Origin: Sulfuriferula sp.
Lineage (GTDB): Bacteria > Pseudomonadota > Gammaproteobacteria > Burkholderiales > Sulfuriferulaceae
DNA length: 64,000 nucleotides
Direction of reading: 5' to 3'
Assembly: GCA_031291235.1 (NCBI GenBank)
Contig: JARLJL010000024.1
Location: 50,338 to 114,337 of the forward strand
In this document: positions 35,876-48,726 of the stretch, in pieces
How the letters are laid out: every line of letters begins with the position of its first letter
Position numbering within the stretch: the stretch's first letter is position 1
Position numbers and translations under genes: made by a program
Notes under the pieces: generated by a model
Database searches by the model: none
Seen by the model: only the letters and a program-made list of their open reading frames with translations
What the model was told of the DNA's origin: nothing

Positions 35876-36565
35876 ATGCAACCGGAAATTCAACTGGCTA
35901 ACAGTTCAACCCAACTGGAATCTGCGCAAAACAAGGTCTTGCGCAATACCTACATGATGCTGGGGCTCACCATGATACCGACAGTGATCGGTGCGTACAT
36001 GGGCTTAAGCATCAACTTTGCATTCATGGCGCAGCATCCCGTGCTCTCCATGGTAGGCATGCTGGCAGTGATGTTCGGCATGTTCATGGGCATAACCGCA
36101 AATCGCAACAATGCGCTGGGCGTAGTCCTGCTGCTGGGCGTTACCTTCATGTTCGGTTTACTGCTGGGTCCGATATTGCAGGCCGCCTTGCACTTCCGTA
36201 ACGGCGCGCAACTGATAGGCATGGCTGCAGGCGGCACCGGTGCAATCTTTTTTACCCTGGCCACTATCGCCACCGTAACCAAAAAGGATTTCAGCTATAT
36301 GGGGAAATTCCTGATGGTCGGACTGGTAATGCTGATACTGGCTTCGCTGGCCAATGCCTTTTTCCAGATTCCAGCCGCATCGCTGGCAATCTCGGCAATC
36401 GCCATCATGATCTTCGCCGGTTACTTGCTGTATGACGTCAGCCGTATCGTTCAGGGCGGCGAAACCAACTATGTCATGGCAACGCTGGCAATTTATCTGG
36501 ATATCTACAACATTTTCGTGAATCTGCTCAACTTGCTGATGGCGCTGGCCGGCAATCGCGATTAA
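35876..36565 (+). CDS. Bax inhibitor-1 (YccA/YbhL) family membrane protein
   Basis: The 229-residue protein has seven membrane segments, beginning at about residue 28, and ends DISRIVQGGETNYVMAT-like (here LYDVSRIVQGGETNY) with LDIYNIFVNLL, the conserved UPF0005/BI-1 signature. In E. coli YccA is a substrate and modulator of the FtsH protease. The start follows GAGAGG. It stands alone on the plus strand between two minus-strand groups. Confidence 0.92.
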   Translation: MQPEIQLANSSTQLESAQNKVLRNTYMMLGLTMIPTVIGAYMGLSINFAFMAQHPVLSMVGMLAVMFGMFMGITANRNNALGVVLLLGVTFMFGLLLGPILQAALHFRNGAQLIGMAAGGTGAIFFTLATIATVTKKDFSYMGKFLMVGLVMLILASLANAFFQIPAASLAISAIAIMIFAGYLLYDVSRIVQGGETNYVMATLAIYLDIYNIFVNLLNLLMALAGNRD

Positions 36566-36573
36566 ACCTCAAG

Positions 36574-36606
36574 CGGGGCAACACGGCTACTAAGTACGTT
36601 GCCCCG
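36574..36606. other. Inverted repeat between convergent yccA-like gene and prmC
   Basis: CGGGGCAAC (36574-36582) and GTTGCCCCG (36598-36606) are perfect complements around a 15-base loop, overlapping the last codons of prmC. The position between convergent genes fits a bidirectional transcription stop, but there is no T-run on either side. Confidence 0.45.
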
Positions 36607-37444
36607 TACTCACCCGTTCCACCCCCGCCAGATCCCTGTGGGTTGCCACAGCACCGAACCCCGCTTGAATTAACAGCTCGCGCACAGCCTTACCCTGATC
36701 GTAACCGTGCTCCAGCAGCAACGTGCCTGTTGCCGTCAAATAATCCGGCGCATGGCTGATAATCCGCTGCAAATCGCTCATGCCGCAGGCACCCGCTGCC
36801 AGTGCCGTAATCGGCTCGAAGCGCAAATCGCCCTGCTGCAAATGGCTATCGCCGTCGGCAATATACGGCGGATTGCTGACGATCACATCGAAGCGCGGCG
36901 CAGCCGGCACATGCTGCCACCAGTCGCTGCAAATAAAACAGATGTTGGATAATTGCAAGCGCCCGGCATTGGCTTGCGCTACCTGCAATGCCGCCTGACT
37001 CATATCTACTGCGACGATCTCGGCCTGCGGGCGCAACGTTGCCAGACTGACGGCAATCGCGCCGCTGCCGGTACCCAGATCGAGCACGCGGCACGGCGCG
37101 TCTGCCGGTATGCACGCCAAAGCGAGCTCGACCAGCAGCTCAGTCTCCGGCCGCGGTATCAGCACGTCAGGCGTCACCTTCAGACTGATTCCGTAAAATT
37201 CCTTTTCACCGAAAATATAAGCCATGGGCTCGCCTTGCAGGCGCCGTTCCAGCAGCAGCCGATAGTGCGCAAAGGCTGCATCTGCCGGCATTTCGTCGCC
37301 GTGGGCAATCAACCATGCTCGGTTAACCTGCAATGCCTGCGCCAGCAACAGTTGCGCTTCGAAACGTGCGTCGGTAACGGACAACCCCAGGGCACTCGCC
37401 AGCCGCGCCTGATCCTGCTGCAGTAGCTCGGCGATGGCGGGCAT
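36590..37444 (-). CDS. prmC: Release factor glutamine methyltransferase PrmC
   Basis: PrmC methylates the Gln of the GGQ motif in release factors. The 284-residue protein has an N-terminal helical domain (1-80), the SAM loop DLGTGSGAIAV (122-132) and the catalytic NPPY at 191-194. It lies four bases downstream of prfA, its substrate's gene, and is the last gene of the minus-strand directon that starts at dusB. Confidence 0.97.
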   Translation of the reverse strand: MPAIAELLQQDQARLASALGLSVTDARFEAQLLLAQALQVNRAWLIAHGDEMPADAAFAHYRLLLERRLQGEPMAYIFGEKEFYGISLKVTPDVLIPRPETELLVELALACIPADAPCRVLDLGTGSGAIAVSLATLRPQAEIVAVDMSQAALQVAQANAGRLQLSNICFICSDWWQHVPAAPRFDVIVSNPPYIADGDSHLQQGDLRFEPITALAAGACGMSDLQRIISHAPDYLTATGTLLLEHGYDQGKAVRELLIQAGFGAVATHRDLAGVERVSTGQRT

Positions 37445-37448
37445 GACG

Positions 37449-38525
37449 TTATTCGCCCATTGCCGCCAGCAGCTCTGCCTGATGCTCGGTTGCCAGCGCG
37501 CCTAGCAATTCGTCCAGATCGCCATCCATGATGGCATCGATCTTGTACAGCGTCAGGTTGATACGATGGTCGGTAATGCGACCTTGCGGAAAATTATAGG
37601 TACGAATGCGCTCGGAACGGTCGCCGCTGCCTACCAGCGATTTACGCGTGGCGGCTTCCTTGGCGGCAATCTCGCGCAACTGCTTGTCCTTGATACGCGC
37701 GGCAAGCACCGACAAGGCCTGAGCCTTGTTTTTATGCTGAGACCGGTCGTCCTGACATTCGACGACGATACCGGTCGGGATATGGGTAATACGCACCGCA
37801 GAATCGGTCTTGTTGATATGCTGACCGCCGGCGCCGCTGGCACGATAGGTGTCGATACGCAAATCGGCCGGATTCAGGTTCACGTCGGCGACTTCATCGG
37901 CCTCCGGCATCACCGCCACCGTACACGCCGAAGTATGGATGCGTCCCTGGGTTTCGGTTGCAGGCACCCGTTGCACGCGATGACCACCGGACTCGAACTT
38001 CAGCCGCGAATATGCACCGCGCCCGATGATTTTAAGGATGACTTCCTTGTAACCGCCAAGCTCGCTCATGCTTTCCGAGATGATTTCCACCTTCCAGCGT
38101 TGCCGCTCTGCATAACGCGTATACATGCGAAACAGGTCGGCCGAAAACAGTGCAGACTCGTCGCCGCCGGTGCCTGCGCGGATTTCCAGGAAGATATTGC
38201 GCTCGTCGTTGGGGTCCTTAGGCAGCAGTTCGGTTTGCAACTGCATTTCCAGTTCTTGCAAACGTGCCTTGCCTTCCACTATCTCCAGCTCCGCCAGCTC
38301 CTGCATCTCGGCATCGTCCAGCATGCCGGCTGCACTCGCCATATCCGCCTCGGTTTGCGTATAAGCGCGATACAGCGCCACCACAGGCGAAATTTCGGCA
38401 TGCTCGCGGGTCAGCTTGCGGTAATTGTCCATGTTGCTGGTTACCGTTTCCACGGCAAGCAAACGATCGATTTCATCCAGTCGCTCGGTCAATTGAGCGA
38501 GCTTATTCAGTAGTGTAGGTTTCAT
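37449..38525 (-). CDS. prfA: Peptide chain release factor 1
   Basis: RF1 ends translation at UAA and UAG. The 358-residue protein has the stop-codon reading motif PAT at 188-190 and GGQ at 233-235 ([16 protein letters not shown]). Both identify RF1 rather than RF2, which uses SPF, and no programmed frameshift is present. It overlaps hemA by four bases, and prmC follows; hemA-prfA-prmC is a widespread order. Confidence 0.98.
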   Translation of the reverse strand: MKPTLLNKLAQLTERLDEIDRLLAVETVTSNMDNYRKLTREHAEISPVVALYRAYTQTEADMASAAGMLDDAEMQELAELEIVEGKARLQELEMQLQTELLPKDPNDERNIFLEIRAGTGGDESALFSADLFRMYTRYAERQRWKVEIISESMSELGGYKEVILKIIGRGAYSRLKFESGGHRVQRVPATETQGRIHTSACTVAVMPEADEVADVNLNPADLRIDTYRASGAGGQHINKTDSAVRITHIPTGIVVECQDDRSQHKNKAQALSVLAARIKDKQLREIAAKEAATRKSLVGSGDRSERIRTYNFPQGRITDHRINLTLYKIDAIMDGDLDELLGALATEHQAELLAAMGE

Positions 38526-39772
38526 TCTTGATGGAGCGAATAGAGTCGCGATAACAATGCCACCAGCTCCTGGCGTTCGGCGTCGCCGGCATGATTAAGG
38601 GCATGGGTAGGATGGTGCAGAAATTTATTGGTCAGGCTGCGCGACAATACATCCAGCACATGTTCGGGCGGCTCGCCCTTGGCCAGCAGCTTGATCGCGC
38701 GCTCAACTTCGTTACGGCGCATGCGTTCGGCCTGATCGCGCAAATTGCGTATCGTCGGCACCAGTTCGCGGGTTTCCATCCAGTGCAAAAACTGCTGCAC
38801 GCTGGCTTCGATGATCACTTCGGCCTGACTGACCTGCGACTGACGGCTATCCAATCCCTGTTTGACGATGCTGCCCAGATCGTCGACGCTATACAAAAAC
38901 ACATCTGCCAGCTCGCCGACTTCGGCTTCGATGTCGCGCGGCACGGCCAGATCCACCATGAACATGGGGCGATGACGGCGCGCTTTCAATGCTCGCTCGA
39001 CCATGCCTTTACCCAGTATCGGCAACGGACTGGCCGTGCTGGTAACAATAATATCGTAGCTCGCCAGATGTTCCGGCAATTCGCTCAGCGCGATGGCCGA
39101 ACCCTGATAACGGTCCGCCAGCGCTTGCGCGCGCGACACGGTGCGATTCGCCACCAGCATGTGCTTGGGGTTGCGCGCGCCGAAATGCGCTGCGCACAGC
39201 TCTATCATTTCGCCGGCCCCGATAAACAGCACTTTCTGCTCGGCGATACTCGGGAATATGCGTTCGGCCAGACGCACTGCCGCTGCCGCCATCGATACCG
39301 AGTTAGCGCCGATTTCGGTCGAGGTACGCACATCCTTGGCGACGGCGAAAGTATGCTGAAACAGCTTGTGCAACACGATACCGAGCGTGCCTGCCTGTTC
39401 GGCGATCTTTGCCGCCTGGCGCATCTGGCCGAGTATCTGGGTCTCGCCCAGCACCATGGAATCCAGACCTGACGCCACGCGGAACGCATGTCGCGCCGCT
39501 TCGGTATTGGGCAACGTATACAGATACGGATCGATACTGACGCGGCTCATCTGATGGTAATGCGCCAGCCAGTCCAGTGCTGCATTCTGGTCGATAGCAT
39601 TGCAATAAATTTCAGTACGGTTGCAGGTGGATAATATCGCCGCCTCTTTCACGGTGCCCGTCTTGATAAAGTCGCGCAATGCCGCTTCCATACGCTCGGC
39701 ATGGAAAGCCACCTGCTCGCGGACTTGCAGCGGTGCAGTTTGATGGTTGATGCCGAAAGCCAGCAATTGCAT
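38522..39772 (-). CDS. hemA: Glutamyl-tRNA reductase HemA
   Basis: HemA reduces glutamyl-tRNA to glutamate-1-semialdehyde, the first step of C5 heme synthesis. From ATG at 39772 ([15 protein letters not shown]) it has 416 residues, with catalytic Cys50 in [10 protein letters not shown], an NADPH-binding Rossmann part ([17 protein letters not shown]) and the C-terminal dimerisation domain. Upstream in-frame residues overlap the intergenic end of the PBP gene and have no similarity. The presence of this enzyme rather than ALA synthase fits a betaproteobacterium. Confidence 0.96.
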   Translation of the reverse strand: MQLLAFGINHQTAPLQVREQVAFHAERMEAALRDFIKTGTVKEAAILSTCNRTEIYCNAIDQNAALDWLAHYHQMSRVSIDPYLYTLPNTEAARHAFRVASGLDSMVLGETQILGQMRQAAKIAEQAGTLGIVLHKLFQHTFAVAKDVRTSTEIGANSVSMAAAAVRLAERIFPSIAEQKVLFIGAGEMIELCAAHFGARNPKHMLVANRTVSRAQALADRYQGSAIALSELPEHLASYDIIVTSTASPLPILGKGMVERALKARRHRPMFMVDLAVPRDIEAEVGELADVFLYSVDDLGSIVKQGLDSRQSQVSQAEVIIEASVQQFLHWMETRELVPTIRNLRDQAERMRRNEVERAIKLLAKGEPPEHVLDVLSRSLTNKFLHHPTHALNHAGDAERQELVALLSRLYSLHQE

Positions 39773-39785
39773 AGCGGGGCCTGAA

Positions 39786-42700
39786 TCAGTATGCCTCGCC
39801 CGCATGCGGGCGGAGGTCTTCGATTGGAGCAGGGGCCTGTTGCGCAGGCACAACAGGCGTTTCTGCCGCGGGAGGTTTACTGGCAGGAAGCGGAATGGGT
39901 TTCGGTGTCACCCCGTTCTCTTTGGCCTTTTTCGGTTTGATTTCCGTTTCCATATGCATCGACGACTTCAGGCTGGGTGCCGGTGGCAGCTCCGGTGTCG
40001 AGCCCGGTTCGGCCGGCGACGGCACCGGAATGGCCTTGCCTTCCTCCGGCGTATCAACTACTTCGTTCTGATCGGGTACAACCGTCGGTTCAACCGGTGT
40101 ACGCCGAATATTGAGCGGCGCCAGCACCGATGCCAATTGCGGGCTCATGGCCTTGATCAGTTGTGCCGGCAGCGCGCTGGTAAAGCGATACTTGGCGGCT
40201 TCTTCCCCACGCACGATTGCCGTCATGGTACCGAAAAAGCGGTCGCCGATATAAAACACCATGGTCGCAGTCCGGTTAACCACGCGCGAGGTCACCACAT
40301 TGCCGCTGGCGTCGAAGGTATCGAAGCGATGATCGCCAGTCCCGGTTTTACCGCCCATGATAATCGGTTGGCCTTGTGCATCCTTGAACACGCCCTTGAG
40401 CCGCCCGGCCGTCCCCTGTTCGACCACGCCCTGCAATGCGCGGCGTACCACGCGCGTCAATTCTACCGGCAGCAAGCGTTCGCCCTGCGGCTGTTTGCGC
40501 ACAAACACGGTTTCATACGGCGTACCCGCCGCGAAACGCAGTTTCTCTATCGACACCGCAGGCAATCGCACTCCGTCATTGACCAGTATGCCCATCAATT
40601 CCGCCAGCGCTGCCGGGCGGTCTGCGGATGTGCCGATTGCCGTTGCATAAGACGGTACCAGACTTTCGAACGGATAACCCAGACGTTTCCAGTCCTGATA
40701 AATTTTCTCAAAAGCCTCAACCTCGAGCAAACTGTGTATGCGCTGATCCTGCGCTGCTTTGCGCCCGGGCTTATACAGCCAGCTATATACGGCGATACGC
40801 TGATCGTGGCTGGCCGCGACCGCATCGCTGAACGTCGGATTGGGATGAGTGCGCAAATAGCCGACCAGCCATAACTCCAGCGGATGTACCTGTGCAATAT
40901 AGCCCAGATCCGTCAATGAGAAAGCATCAGGCGCATATTGCCGATACATGACCGCAATAGTCTTGTCGCTCAAGTCAACGCTATCCGGTATACGGCTACG
41001 CAAGAATTTGGCGAAGCTGTCCAGACTCTCGCCTGGCGCAAGATAACGAAACACCGCTGCCAGTCGGCGCGGGGTCTGATGCATGCTGCCGAGCAAGGTT
41101 TCGGTTACTTGCTGCGGTGTTTGCCCGCGATATTTCTTGTAGAACCGCAGCAGGAATTCCTGCCCCTCGATATCGGCAAAACGTTCCAGATAGGTACGTC
41201 GCGCAGGGTTATTGGCATCTCCCAGTATGTCTCCGACCATGCCCGGCGTTTTTGCAATGTAGTAAAGACTGATATCGCGCATCAGCCGGATATACACCAG
41301 ATTCACCGAATTCCGCGTCGCTTCCCACAAATCCATATTGCGACCGTTATCGTCCTTGCTGAAATTGACGAAGCGATGCAATCCGCCGCCGGTAAAGAAC
41401 ATGGTGGAAGGATCGGCCGAATAATGCCGCGCCATGGCGGCTTCCAGCATGGCAGCCAGCGACTTGTCCTTGGCATCAAGATAATAGCTTGCCGCCCAGG
41501 TAGAGATAGGATCGTGATTTGCAGCGATCTCCCCAGCCAATTGTTTGGGGGTCAGATTCTGGTATTTATCGTGCAGGCGGCTGACGATTTCCAGATAACT
41601 GATCAACGTGCGCAATTTGGCAGTCGACCCCAGATCCAGTTTCGCTCCCTTGTTGATATCGAACGGCTGATTCAGATTGTCTGCCTGTACGCGCAGCAGC
41701 GCCCCCTGGGGTGAAATTTCATACAGGGTAAAACTGTATATGATCTTGCTCAGATCGTTATCCGGATTGAGCAGATTTTTGCCATACATACCTACCTTGT
41801 CCGCGCCTTCGGTCGAGTTCAGGCTGATCAGGAACTGGCTGACCGCTTTTTGCGCAGCCGCGTTCAAGGTACTGTCCGCAGTCAGATCGTATCGATCCAG
41901 TTCGTATAAACGCGGCAAGCCCAACAGATTGGCGAGGCGCGAGCGCACTGCATTGGCTGCTTTCTGCTCGATGAAAGCACGATTCTGCAACGGACGCTGA
42001 ATATTGAACGTCAATGGCGCCTGCAATGCGACATCGCGCAACGCCGTACTGATCACGCCTTCTCTGGCCAGCAGGCGCAAATGCATATTGGTAACGTCTT
42101 CCAGCGCCTTGTGGTTCACATTCAAATAATACGAAGGCTTGCGCTGGGCAATCAGCAGCGACAGCACGTGCTTGTATGCATAACCGGTTGCCGCATCGGC
42201 ATGATTCGTCTGTAACAGGCCGGATACCGTCTGATAATCCAGTCCGTACCAGGCCCATAACGCGTCAGGCAAACCTATGACTTCGCCGTAACCGGGTGCC
42301 GCCGACAATGGGACGGTATTCAGATAATCCAGCACCAGCCGCTGGCGTGCGACCTGCGTATTCTCGCCATCCAGATAAGCGCGTACCGAAGCCGACGCCA
42401 TTTGCTGCCATTTGTCCTGCACTGTCATGGTCAGGCCATCGGCTGAATGACGGTATTTTTCGATCTGTGTCGCCAGTGTGCTCCCGCCGGGAACATCATG
42501 GGACGGATTGATGAGCTGGATGAGTTTGTCGAGTATGGCTTGCGCCAGCCGATCCCATTCTACTGCGGGATTACGCTTCGGATTATCCGTGGACAGCAAT
42601 TCGCGATTTTCGATAAATAACAGACTATCGCGCAACAGCGGCGGGATAGACTTGAAATCACTGAATACCCGTTGCGGCGTATGATAATCGTACATCACCG

Positions 42701-43079
42701 CGCCGGTCGCATCCTTCAGTTTCAGCCCCGCCTGATCTTTCTCGCGATACGGCAGATTCAGGTCCTGATCCGCCATTTGCTGCATGGCCGGACTGATGCG
42801 TGCCTGGCGCTGGATTTCGAAACCCTGCTCGAGCAGACGCTTGCTTATCTCCGGCAGGCCGACATAGCCCCGGCGTATATCTGTAGGCCCCTGATGCGGG
42901 AATCGGATAGCATGACTGGGGCCGTCTGCGACGCGATAGTGCATTTTGGCCGCGTATTCGCTGAGATATTTCGCCTGCAACGTCGATGTCGTGAACTCCC
43001 AGACAAGAAGCCCCGCCAAGGCGCCGACGATGGCGATACCAGTCCCTGCAACAAAATAATAAACGCGCTTAGATGCCAT
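39786..43079 (-). CDS. Bifunctional class A penicillin-binding protein, divergent
   Basis: The 1097-residue protein has one N-terminal membrane helix (about 9-30), a family 51 glycosyltransferase domain with the catalytic Glu in FIENREL (Glu157) and a changed second motif [15 protein letters not shown] (198-212), then a transpeptidase domain with STAK (485-488), SVN (591-593) and KTG (911-913). The last 120 residues are rich in Pro and Glu and end in an unstructured tail. It is longer than PBP1a and the gap between SVN and KTG is unusually long (over 300 residues). It probably makes and cross-links peptidoglycan. It lies two bases downstream of hemF and 13 bases upstream of hemA. Confidence 0.85.
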   Translation of the reverse strand: MASKRVYYFVAGTGIAIVGALAGLLVWEFTTSTLQAKYLSEYAAKMHYRVADGPSHAIRFPHQGPTDIRRGYVGLPEISKRLLEQGFEIQRQARISPAMQQMADQDLNLPYREKDQAGLKLKDATGAVMYDYHTPQRVFSDFKSIPPLLRDSLLFIENRELLSTDNPKRNPAVEWDRLAQAILDKLIQLINPSHDVPGGSTLATQIEKYRHSADGLTMTVQDKWQQMASASVRAYLDGENTQVARQRLVLDYLNTVPLSAAPGYGEVIGLPDALWAWYGLDYQTVSGLLQTNHADAATGYAYKHVLSLLIAQRKPSYYLNVNHKALEDVTNMHLRLLAREGVISTALRDVALQAPLTFNIQRPLQNRAFIEQKAANAVRSRLANLLGLPRLYELDRYDLTADSTLNAAAQKAVSQFLISLNSTEGADKVGMYGKNLLNPDNDLSKIIYSFTLYEISPQGALLRVQADNLNQPFDINKGAKLDLGSTAKLRTLISYLEIVSRLHDKYQNLTPKQLAGEIAANHDPISTWAASYYLDAKDKSLAAMLEAAMARHYSADPSTMFFTGGGLHRFVNFSKDDNGRNMDLWEATRNSVNLVYIRLMRDISLYYIAKTPGMVGDILGDANNPARRTYLERFADIEGQEFLLRFYKKYRGQTPQQVTETLLGSMHQTPRRLAAVFRYLAPGESLDSFAKFLRSRIPDSVDLSDKTIAVMYRQYAPDAFSLTDLGYIAQVHPLELWLVGYLRTHPNPTFSDAVAASHDQRIAVYSWLYKPGRKAAQDQRIHSLLEVEAFEKIYQDWKRLGYPFESLVPSYATAIGTSADRPAALAELMGILVNDGVRLPAVSIEKLRFAAGTPYETVFVRKQPQGERLLPVELTRVVRRALQGVVEQGTAGRLKGVFKDAQGQPIIMGGKTGTGDHRFDTFDASGNVVTSRVVNRTATMVFYIGDRFFGTMTAIVRGEEAAKYRFTSALPAQLIKAMSPQLASVLAPLNIRRTPVEPTVVPDQNEVVDTPEEGKAIPVPSPAEPGSTPELPPAPSLKSSMHMETEIKPKKAKENGVTPKPIPLPASKPPAAETPVVPAQQAPAPIEDLRPHAGEAY

Positions 43080-43081
43080 TT

Positions 43082-44534
<1,453 letters not shown>

Positions 44535-44543
44535 GGTGGTAAT

Positions 44544-45818
44544 TTACTTTTTGCGATCGATCGCGCGATAACCGATATCGCGACGCATCTGGCTACCGTC
44601 GAAGCTGATCTGATCGGCAATTTCATAAGCGCGTCGCTGCGCCATCTTGACGCTGTCGCCCAGAGCGGTAACGCACAGCACCCGCCCACCGCTAGTCACT
44701 ATCTGCTCGTCCTGCAATCTGGTTCCGGCATGAAACACATGAAAATCTTCGTCGTCCTTGGGCAAGCCGTTAATCACATCGCCGACACGCGGCGCATCGG
44801 GATAATTGGCCACCGCCATGACCACGCCCAGTGCGGTCCGTCTGTCCCATTCGGCCTCAACCGTGTCGAGCGTACCGTTGACGGCATGTTCCATCAGCAT
44901 CACCAGATCGGATTTCAACCGCATCATGATGGGCTGCGTCTCGGGATCGCCCATGCGGCAATTGAATTCCAGCACCTTGATATTATTGTTGCCGTCTATC
45001 ATCAATCCGGCATACAGAAAGCCGGTATAGGGCGTTCCGGCCTGTTTCATCCCGGCCATCACCGGTGCGATGACTTCGCGCAGGGTTTTGGCATAAATCT
45101 CCGGCGTCACCACCGGAGCGGGCGAATAAGCCCCCATGCCGCCGGTATTGGGGCCGGTATCGCCGTCGCCGATACGTTTGTGATCCTGACTGGTTGCCAG
45201 TGGCAATACATGCTCGCCATCACACATCACGATGAAACTGGCTTCTTCGCCGGCCAGAAATTCTTCTATCACCACCCGCGCGCCGGCATCCCCCAGCTGA
45301 TTGTCTTGCAGCATCGTCTCTACCGCATCGTGCGCTTCCGCCACAGTCTGCGCCACCACCACACCTTTGCCTGCCGCCAAGCCGTCGGCCTTGATCACAA
45401 TAGGCGCGCCGTTGGCGTCGATATAGGCATGCGCGGCAGCGATATCGCTGAAAGTCTGATATTTGGCGGTGGGAATACCGTGCCGCTCCATGAAAGCCTT
45501 GGCAAAATCTTTCGATGCTTCCAGTTGCGCCGCGGCCTGAGTGGGGCCGAATATTTTCAGTCCCTCGGCGCGAAAAGCATCAACAATACCGGCCGCCAGC
45601 GGCGCTTCCGGCCCGACCACCGTCAGCATAACCTGTTCGCGTTTGGCAAACTCCAGCAACAACGGTATCGAAGTAATCGGGACGTTGGTCAACTCCTTCT
45701 CGCCCGCCGTACCTGCGTTGCCCGGTGCTACAAATACCTTGGCGACGCGAGGCGATTGCGCCAGCCGCCATGCCAGTGCGTGTTCGCGCCCACCAGATCC
45801 GATAACGAGTATATTCAT
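44544..45818 (-). CDS. purD: Phosphoribosylamine-glycine ligase PurD
   Basis: PurD makes GAR, the second step of purine synthesis. From the ATG at 45818 (MNILVIGSGGREHALAWRL) it has 424 residues with the ATP-grasp segment IVIKADGLAAGKGVVV and the conserved NCRMGDPETQ. A second ATG two codons upstream (45824) is too close to the AGGA ribosome site, so the inner one is preferred. It follows purH after 12 bases; purH-purD is a common pair. Confidence 0.97.
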   Translation of the reverse strand: MNILVIGSGGREHALAWRLAQSPRVAKVFVAPGNAGTAGEKELTNVPITSIPLLLEFAKREQVMLTVVGPEAPLAAGIVDAFRAEGLKIFGPTQAAAQLEASKDFAKAFMERHGIPTAKYQTFSDIAAAHAYIDANGAPIVIKADGLAAGKGVVVAQTVAEAHDAVETMLQDNQLGDAGARVVIEEFLAGEEASFIVMCDGEHVLPLATSQDHKRIGDGDTGPNTGGMGAYSPAPVVTPEIYAKTLREVIAPVMAGMKQAGTPYTGFLYAGLMIDGNNNIKVLEFNCRMGDPETQPIMMRLKSDLVMLMEHAVNGTLDTVEAEWDRRTALGVVMAVANYPDAPRVGDVINGLPKDDEDFHVFHAGTRLQDEQIVTSGGRVLCVTALGDSVKMAQRRAYEIADQISFDGSQMRRDIGYRAIDRKK

Positions 45819-45830
45819 GCTCATCCTGAC

Positions 45831-47393
45831 TTAATGACGGAAATGCCTGTGGCCGGTAAAGACCATGGCAATCCCGTTCTCGTTTGCAGCGGCAATCACC
45901 TCTGCATCCTTCACGCTGCCGCCGGGCTGTATAACTGCCTTTGCGCCGGCCTCAGCCAACACGTCCAGCCCGTCGCGGAACGGGAAAAACGCATCCGACG
46001 CGACAGCACAACCCGCCAACGGCAATCCCGCATTGGCCGCCTTGATCACTGCAATTTTAGTAGAATCGACACGACTCATCTGCCCGGCGCCTACGCCCAA
46101 TGTCTGTCCATTTGCCGCAAACACAATAGCGTTGGATTTGACGAATTTCGCTACTCGCCATGCAAACAACATATCCTGTATCTGTTGCGCATCCGGATGG
46201 ATATCCGTCACCACCCGCAGGTCGTCTGCGGTGATATTGAAGTTGTCGGCAGTCTGTACCAGCAATCCGCCGCCCACGCGTTTCATTTCCAGCAGGTTGG
46301 TTTCGTGCGCCAGCGGCACGGTCAGCACGCGTACGTTAACCTTCTTCGCCAGCACTTCGCGCGCCGCCGCACTGTAGGCAGGCGCGATCAATACTTCCAT
46401 GAATTGCTGCGAAACCGCTTCCGCCGTAACTTCATCAACTTCGCAATTGAACGCGATAATACCGCCGAACGCCGAACTGGCATCGGTCGCAAACGCCAGG
46501 CGATAAGCCGTGACGGCGTCCTGCGCGACAGCCACGCCGCTGGGGTTGGCGTGCTTGATAATGACGCAGGCCGGCTGACTGAAAGTCTTGACGCATTCCC
46601 ATGCCGCATCGCTGTCGGCAATATTGTTATAGGACAATTCCTTGCCCTGCAACTGGGTGTAGTGCGCCAGACTGCCTGCCGCCGGATGCAGATCACGATA
46701 GAACGCAGCTGCCTGATGCGGATTCTCGCCATAACGCATGGTTTGCACGCGTTCGAAATTCAGGTTCAGGCGGCTCGGGAATGCTGCCTGCTCGCCATCG
46801 AGTTCGCGCGCAGTCAAGTAATTGGAGATGGCGCTGTCGTATTGCGCGGTATGGGAAAAAGCCTTGCGCGCCAGGTCGTAGCAAGTGCCGGTAGACAGCG
46901 CGCCATGATTCGCCTTGAGCTCGTCCAGCACCAGCGCGTAATCCGCAGGATCGGTCACGACACCGACATGCTGATAGTTCTTGGCTGCGGAACGCACCAT
47001 GGTCGGCCCGCCGATATCGATATTTTCTATCGCATCGGGCAAGGTACAATCCGGCTTTGCCACGGTCTGGCTGAACGGATACAGGTTCACCACCACCAGA
47101 TCGATATAACCGATCTCTGCACGTCGTACCGCTTCGGCATGTTCCGCCAGATCGCGTCGCGCCAGTATGCCGCCGTGGATTTTGGGATGCAGGGTTTTGA
47201 CGCGACCATCCAGCATTTCCGGAAAGCCGGTGTAATCAGCCACTTCGGTCACGGCAATACCATGCTCGGCCAGCATTTTGGCCGTACCGCCGGTGGAAAG
47301 AATTTCGATATTGAATTCGCGCAAACCTTGCGCCAATGCCAGTACGCCGGTTTTATCCGACACACTGATCAGCGCACGTTCTATGTAAGCCAT
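45831..47393 (-). CDS. purH: Bifunctional AICAR transformylase/IMP cyclohydrolase PurH
   Basis: PurH carries out the last two steps of IMP synthesis. The 520-residue protein has the cyclohydrolase (MGS-like) domain (about 1-190, [11 protein letters not shown] and [14 protein letters not shown]) and the transformylase domain (about 200-520, with [13 protein letters not shown] carrying the catalytic Lys-His and a C-terminal [12 protein letters not shown]). It follows fis after 38 bases, and purD follows it. Confidence 0.98.
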   Translation of the reverse strand: MAYIERALISVSDKTGVLALAQGLREFNIEILSTGGTAKMLAEHGIAVTEVADYTGFPEMLDGRVKTLHPKIHGGILARRDLAEHAEAVRRAEIGYIDLVVVNLYPFSQTVAKPDCTLPDAIENIDIGGPTMVRSAAKNYQHVGVVTDPADYALVLDELKANHGALSTGTCYDLARKAFSHTAQYDSAISNYLTARELDGEQAAFPSRLNLNFERVQTMRYGENPHQAAAFYRDLHPAAGSLAHYTQLQGKELSYNNIADSDAAWECVKTFSQPACVIIKHANPSGVAVAQDAVTAYRLAFATDASSAFGGIIAFNCEVDEVTAEAVSQQFMEVLIAPAYSAAAREVLAKKVNVRVLTVPLAHETNLLEMKRVGGGLLVQTADNFNITADDLRVVTDIHPDAQQIQDMLFAWRVAKFVKSNAIVFAANGQTLGVGAGQMSRVDSTKIAVIKAANAGLPLAGCAVASDAFFPFRDGLDVLAEAGAKAVIQPGGSVKDAEVIAAANENGIAMVFTGHRHFRH

Positions 47394-47431
47394 GTTGTAT
47401 CCTGAATGATTAAATGATGGGGTACAGTCAA

Positions 47432-47668
47432 TTACTGTATGCCGTACTGTGCCATTTTCTTGCGCAGCGTATTACGATTGATACCTAGATATTCTGCAGC
47501 GCGCGTCTGATTGCCCTGGGAAAAATGCAGTATTTTTTCGATCAGAGGCTGTTCTACGCACGCCAATACCATATCGTAGACACCCGTCGGCGTTTCGCCA
47601 TCCAAATCTTGAAAATAAGCATCCAAGGCGCGTTGCACACACGCTGCAATTTCATTGTCTTTGTTCAT
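47432..47668 (-). CDS. fis: DNA-binding protein Fis
   Basis: Fis is a nucleoid protein and growth-phase regulator of stable RNA genes. From ATG at 47668 ([15 protein letters not shown]), which follows AGGGG, the protein has 78 residues. It has the C-terminal helix-turn-helix [20 protein letters not shown] at about 50-69. An ATGA-coupled start at 47695 would add nine residues but lacks a ribosome site. It lies behind dusB, the same dusB-fis pair as in enterobacteria, although betaproteobacterial Fis is shorter at the N-terminus than the 98-residue E. coli protein. Confidence 0.95.
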   Translation of the reverse strand: MNKDNEIAACVQRALDAYFQDLDGETPTGVYDMVLACVEQPLIEKILHFSQGNQTRAAEYLGINRNTLRKKMAQYGIQ

Positions 47669-47691
47669 TGAATCCCCTAACCGGCTGTTTG

Positions 47692-48726
47692 TCATGCCGC
47701 CAACGTCGTTACATCGTCAATTACAGGCTCTGCCACATAATCGAGATGTTTGCCGCGAGCGCGACATCGATCGAAAAACTCATCCACAGCTGCCACTTGC
47801 TCTTCCAGCGTCTGCAATTGATTCATTGCATGACGGAATATGGCGGAATCTTGCAAGCCTTTGGTGTACCAGGAAATGTGCTTGCGCGCGATACGCACGC
47901 CCGACTGCTCGCCATAAAAGCCATACAAATCGAGCATATGCTCGGTCAGCACGCGATGTATTTCATCCACTTCCGGTGCCGGCAAATGCGTACCGGTTTG
48001 CAGGAAATGCGCAATTTCGCGGAATATCCATGGCCGACCCTGCGCAGCCCGCCCTATCATGACCGCATCGGCACCTGTATATTCAAGTACAAATTTCGCC
48101 TTTTCCGGCGTCGTGATATCGCCGTTGGCTATTACCGGTATGTGCGCCATTGCCTTGACTGCCGCTATCGTGTCGTACTCGGCCTGCCCGGTATATCCGC
48201 AAGCACGCGTCCGTCCGTGCATGGCCAACGCCTGAATCCCGCTATCCTCGGCGATTTTCAGTATCGTCAGTGCATTCTTGTGCTGTTTATCCCAGCCGGT
48301 ACGTATTTTCAATGTCACCGGCACATTCGGCACTGCTGCGACCACAGCAGCCAATATGCGTGCGACCAGCGGCTCGTCCTGCAACAGCGCCGAACCCGCC
48401 ATCACGTTGCAGATCTTCTTGGCCGGACAGCCCATGTTGATATCGATGATCTGTGCGCCGCGATCCACATTATGTCGTGCCGCTTCGGCCATCATCGCAG
48501 GATCGGAACCGGCGATCTGCACCGAAATGGGATCGACTTCGCCCTCATGATTGGCGCGACGTTGCGTTTTGGCCGAACCGTATAACAACGAATTCGAAGT
48601 CACCATCTCCGACACCGCCATACCCGCACCCATGCGCTTGCACAACTGGCGAAACGGGCGATCGGTCACCCCCGCCATCGGTGCGACGACAAGATTGTTT
48701 TTAAGGGTGTAGTTACCAATACGCAT
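47692..48726 (-). CDS. dusB: tRNA-dihydrouridine synthase DusB
   Basis: DusB reduces uridine to dihydrouridine in tRNA using FMN and NADPH. The 344-residue protein is a TIM barrel starting MRIGNYTLKNNLVVAPMAGVTD, with the catalytic Cys100 in INMGCPAKKI and the FMN-phosphate segments NGDI and GADAVMIGRAAQG. It heads a ten-gene minus-strand directon running down to prmC. Confidence 0.97.
   Translation of the reverse strand: MRIGNYTLKNNLVVAPMAGVTDRPFRQLCKRMGAGMAVSEMVTSNSLLYGSAKTQRRANHEGEVDPISVQIAGSDPAMMAEAARHNVDRGAQIIDINMGCPAKKICNVMAGSALLQDEPLVARILAAVVAAVPNVPVTLKIRTGWDKQHKNALTILKIAEDSGIQALAMHGRTRACGYTGQAEYDTIAAVKAMAHIPVIANGDITTPEKAKFVLEYTGADAVMIGRAAQGRPWIFREIAHFLQTGTHLPAPEVDEIHRVLTEHMLDLYGFYGEQSGVRIARKHISWYTKGLQDSAIFRHAMNQLQTLEEQVAAVDEFFDRCRARGKHLDYVAEPVIDDVTTLAA

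Noticed and set aside
44730..47405. An 891-codon open frame on the plus strand across purD and purH
   Set aside because: It is antisense to two well-matched genes and lies in the frame that stays open because of codon bias; its translation is full of Arg/His/Gln and has no family pattern.
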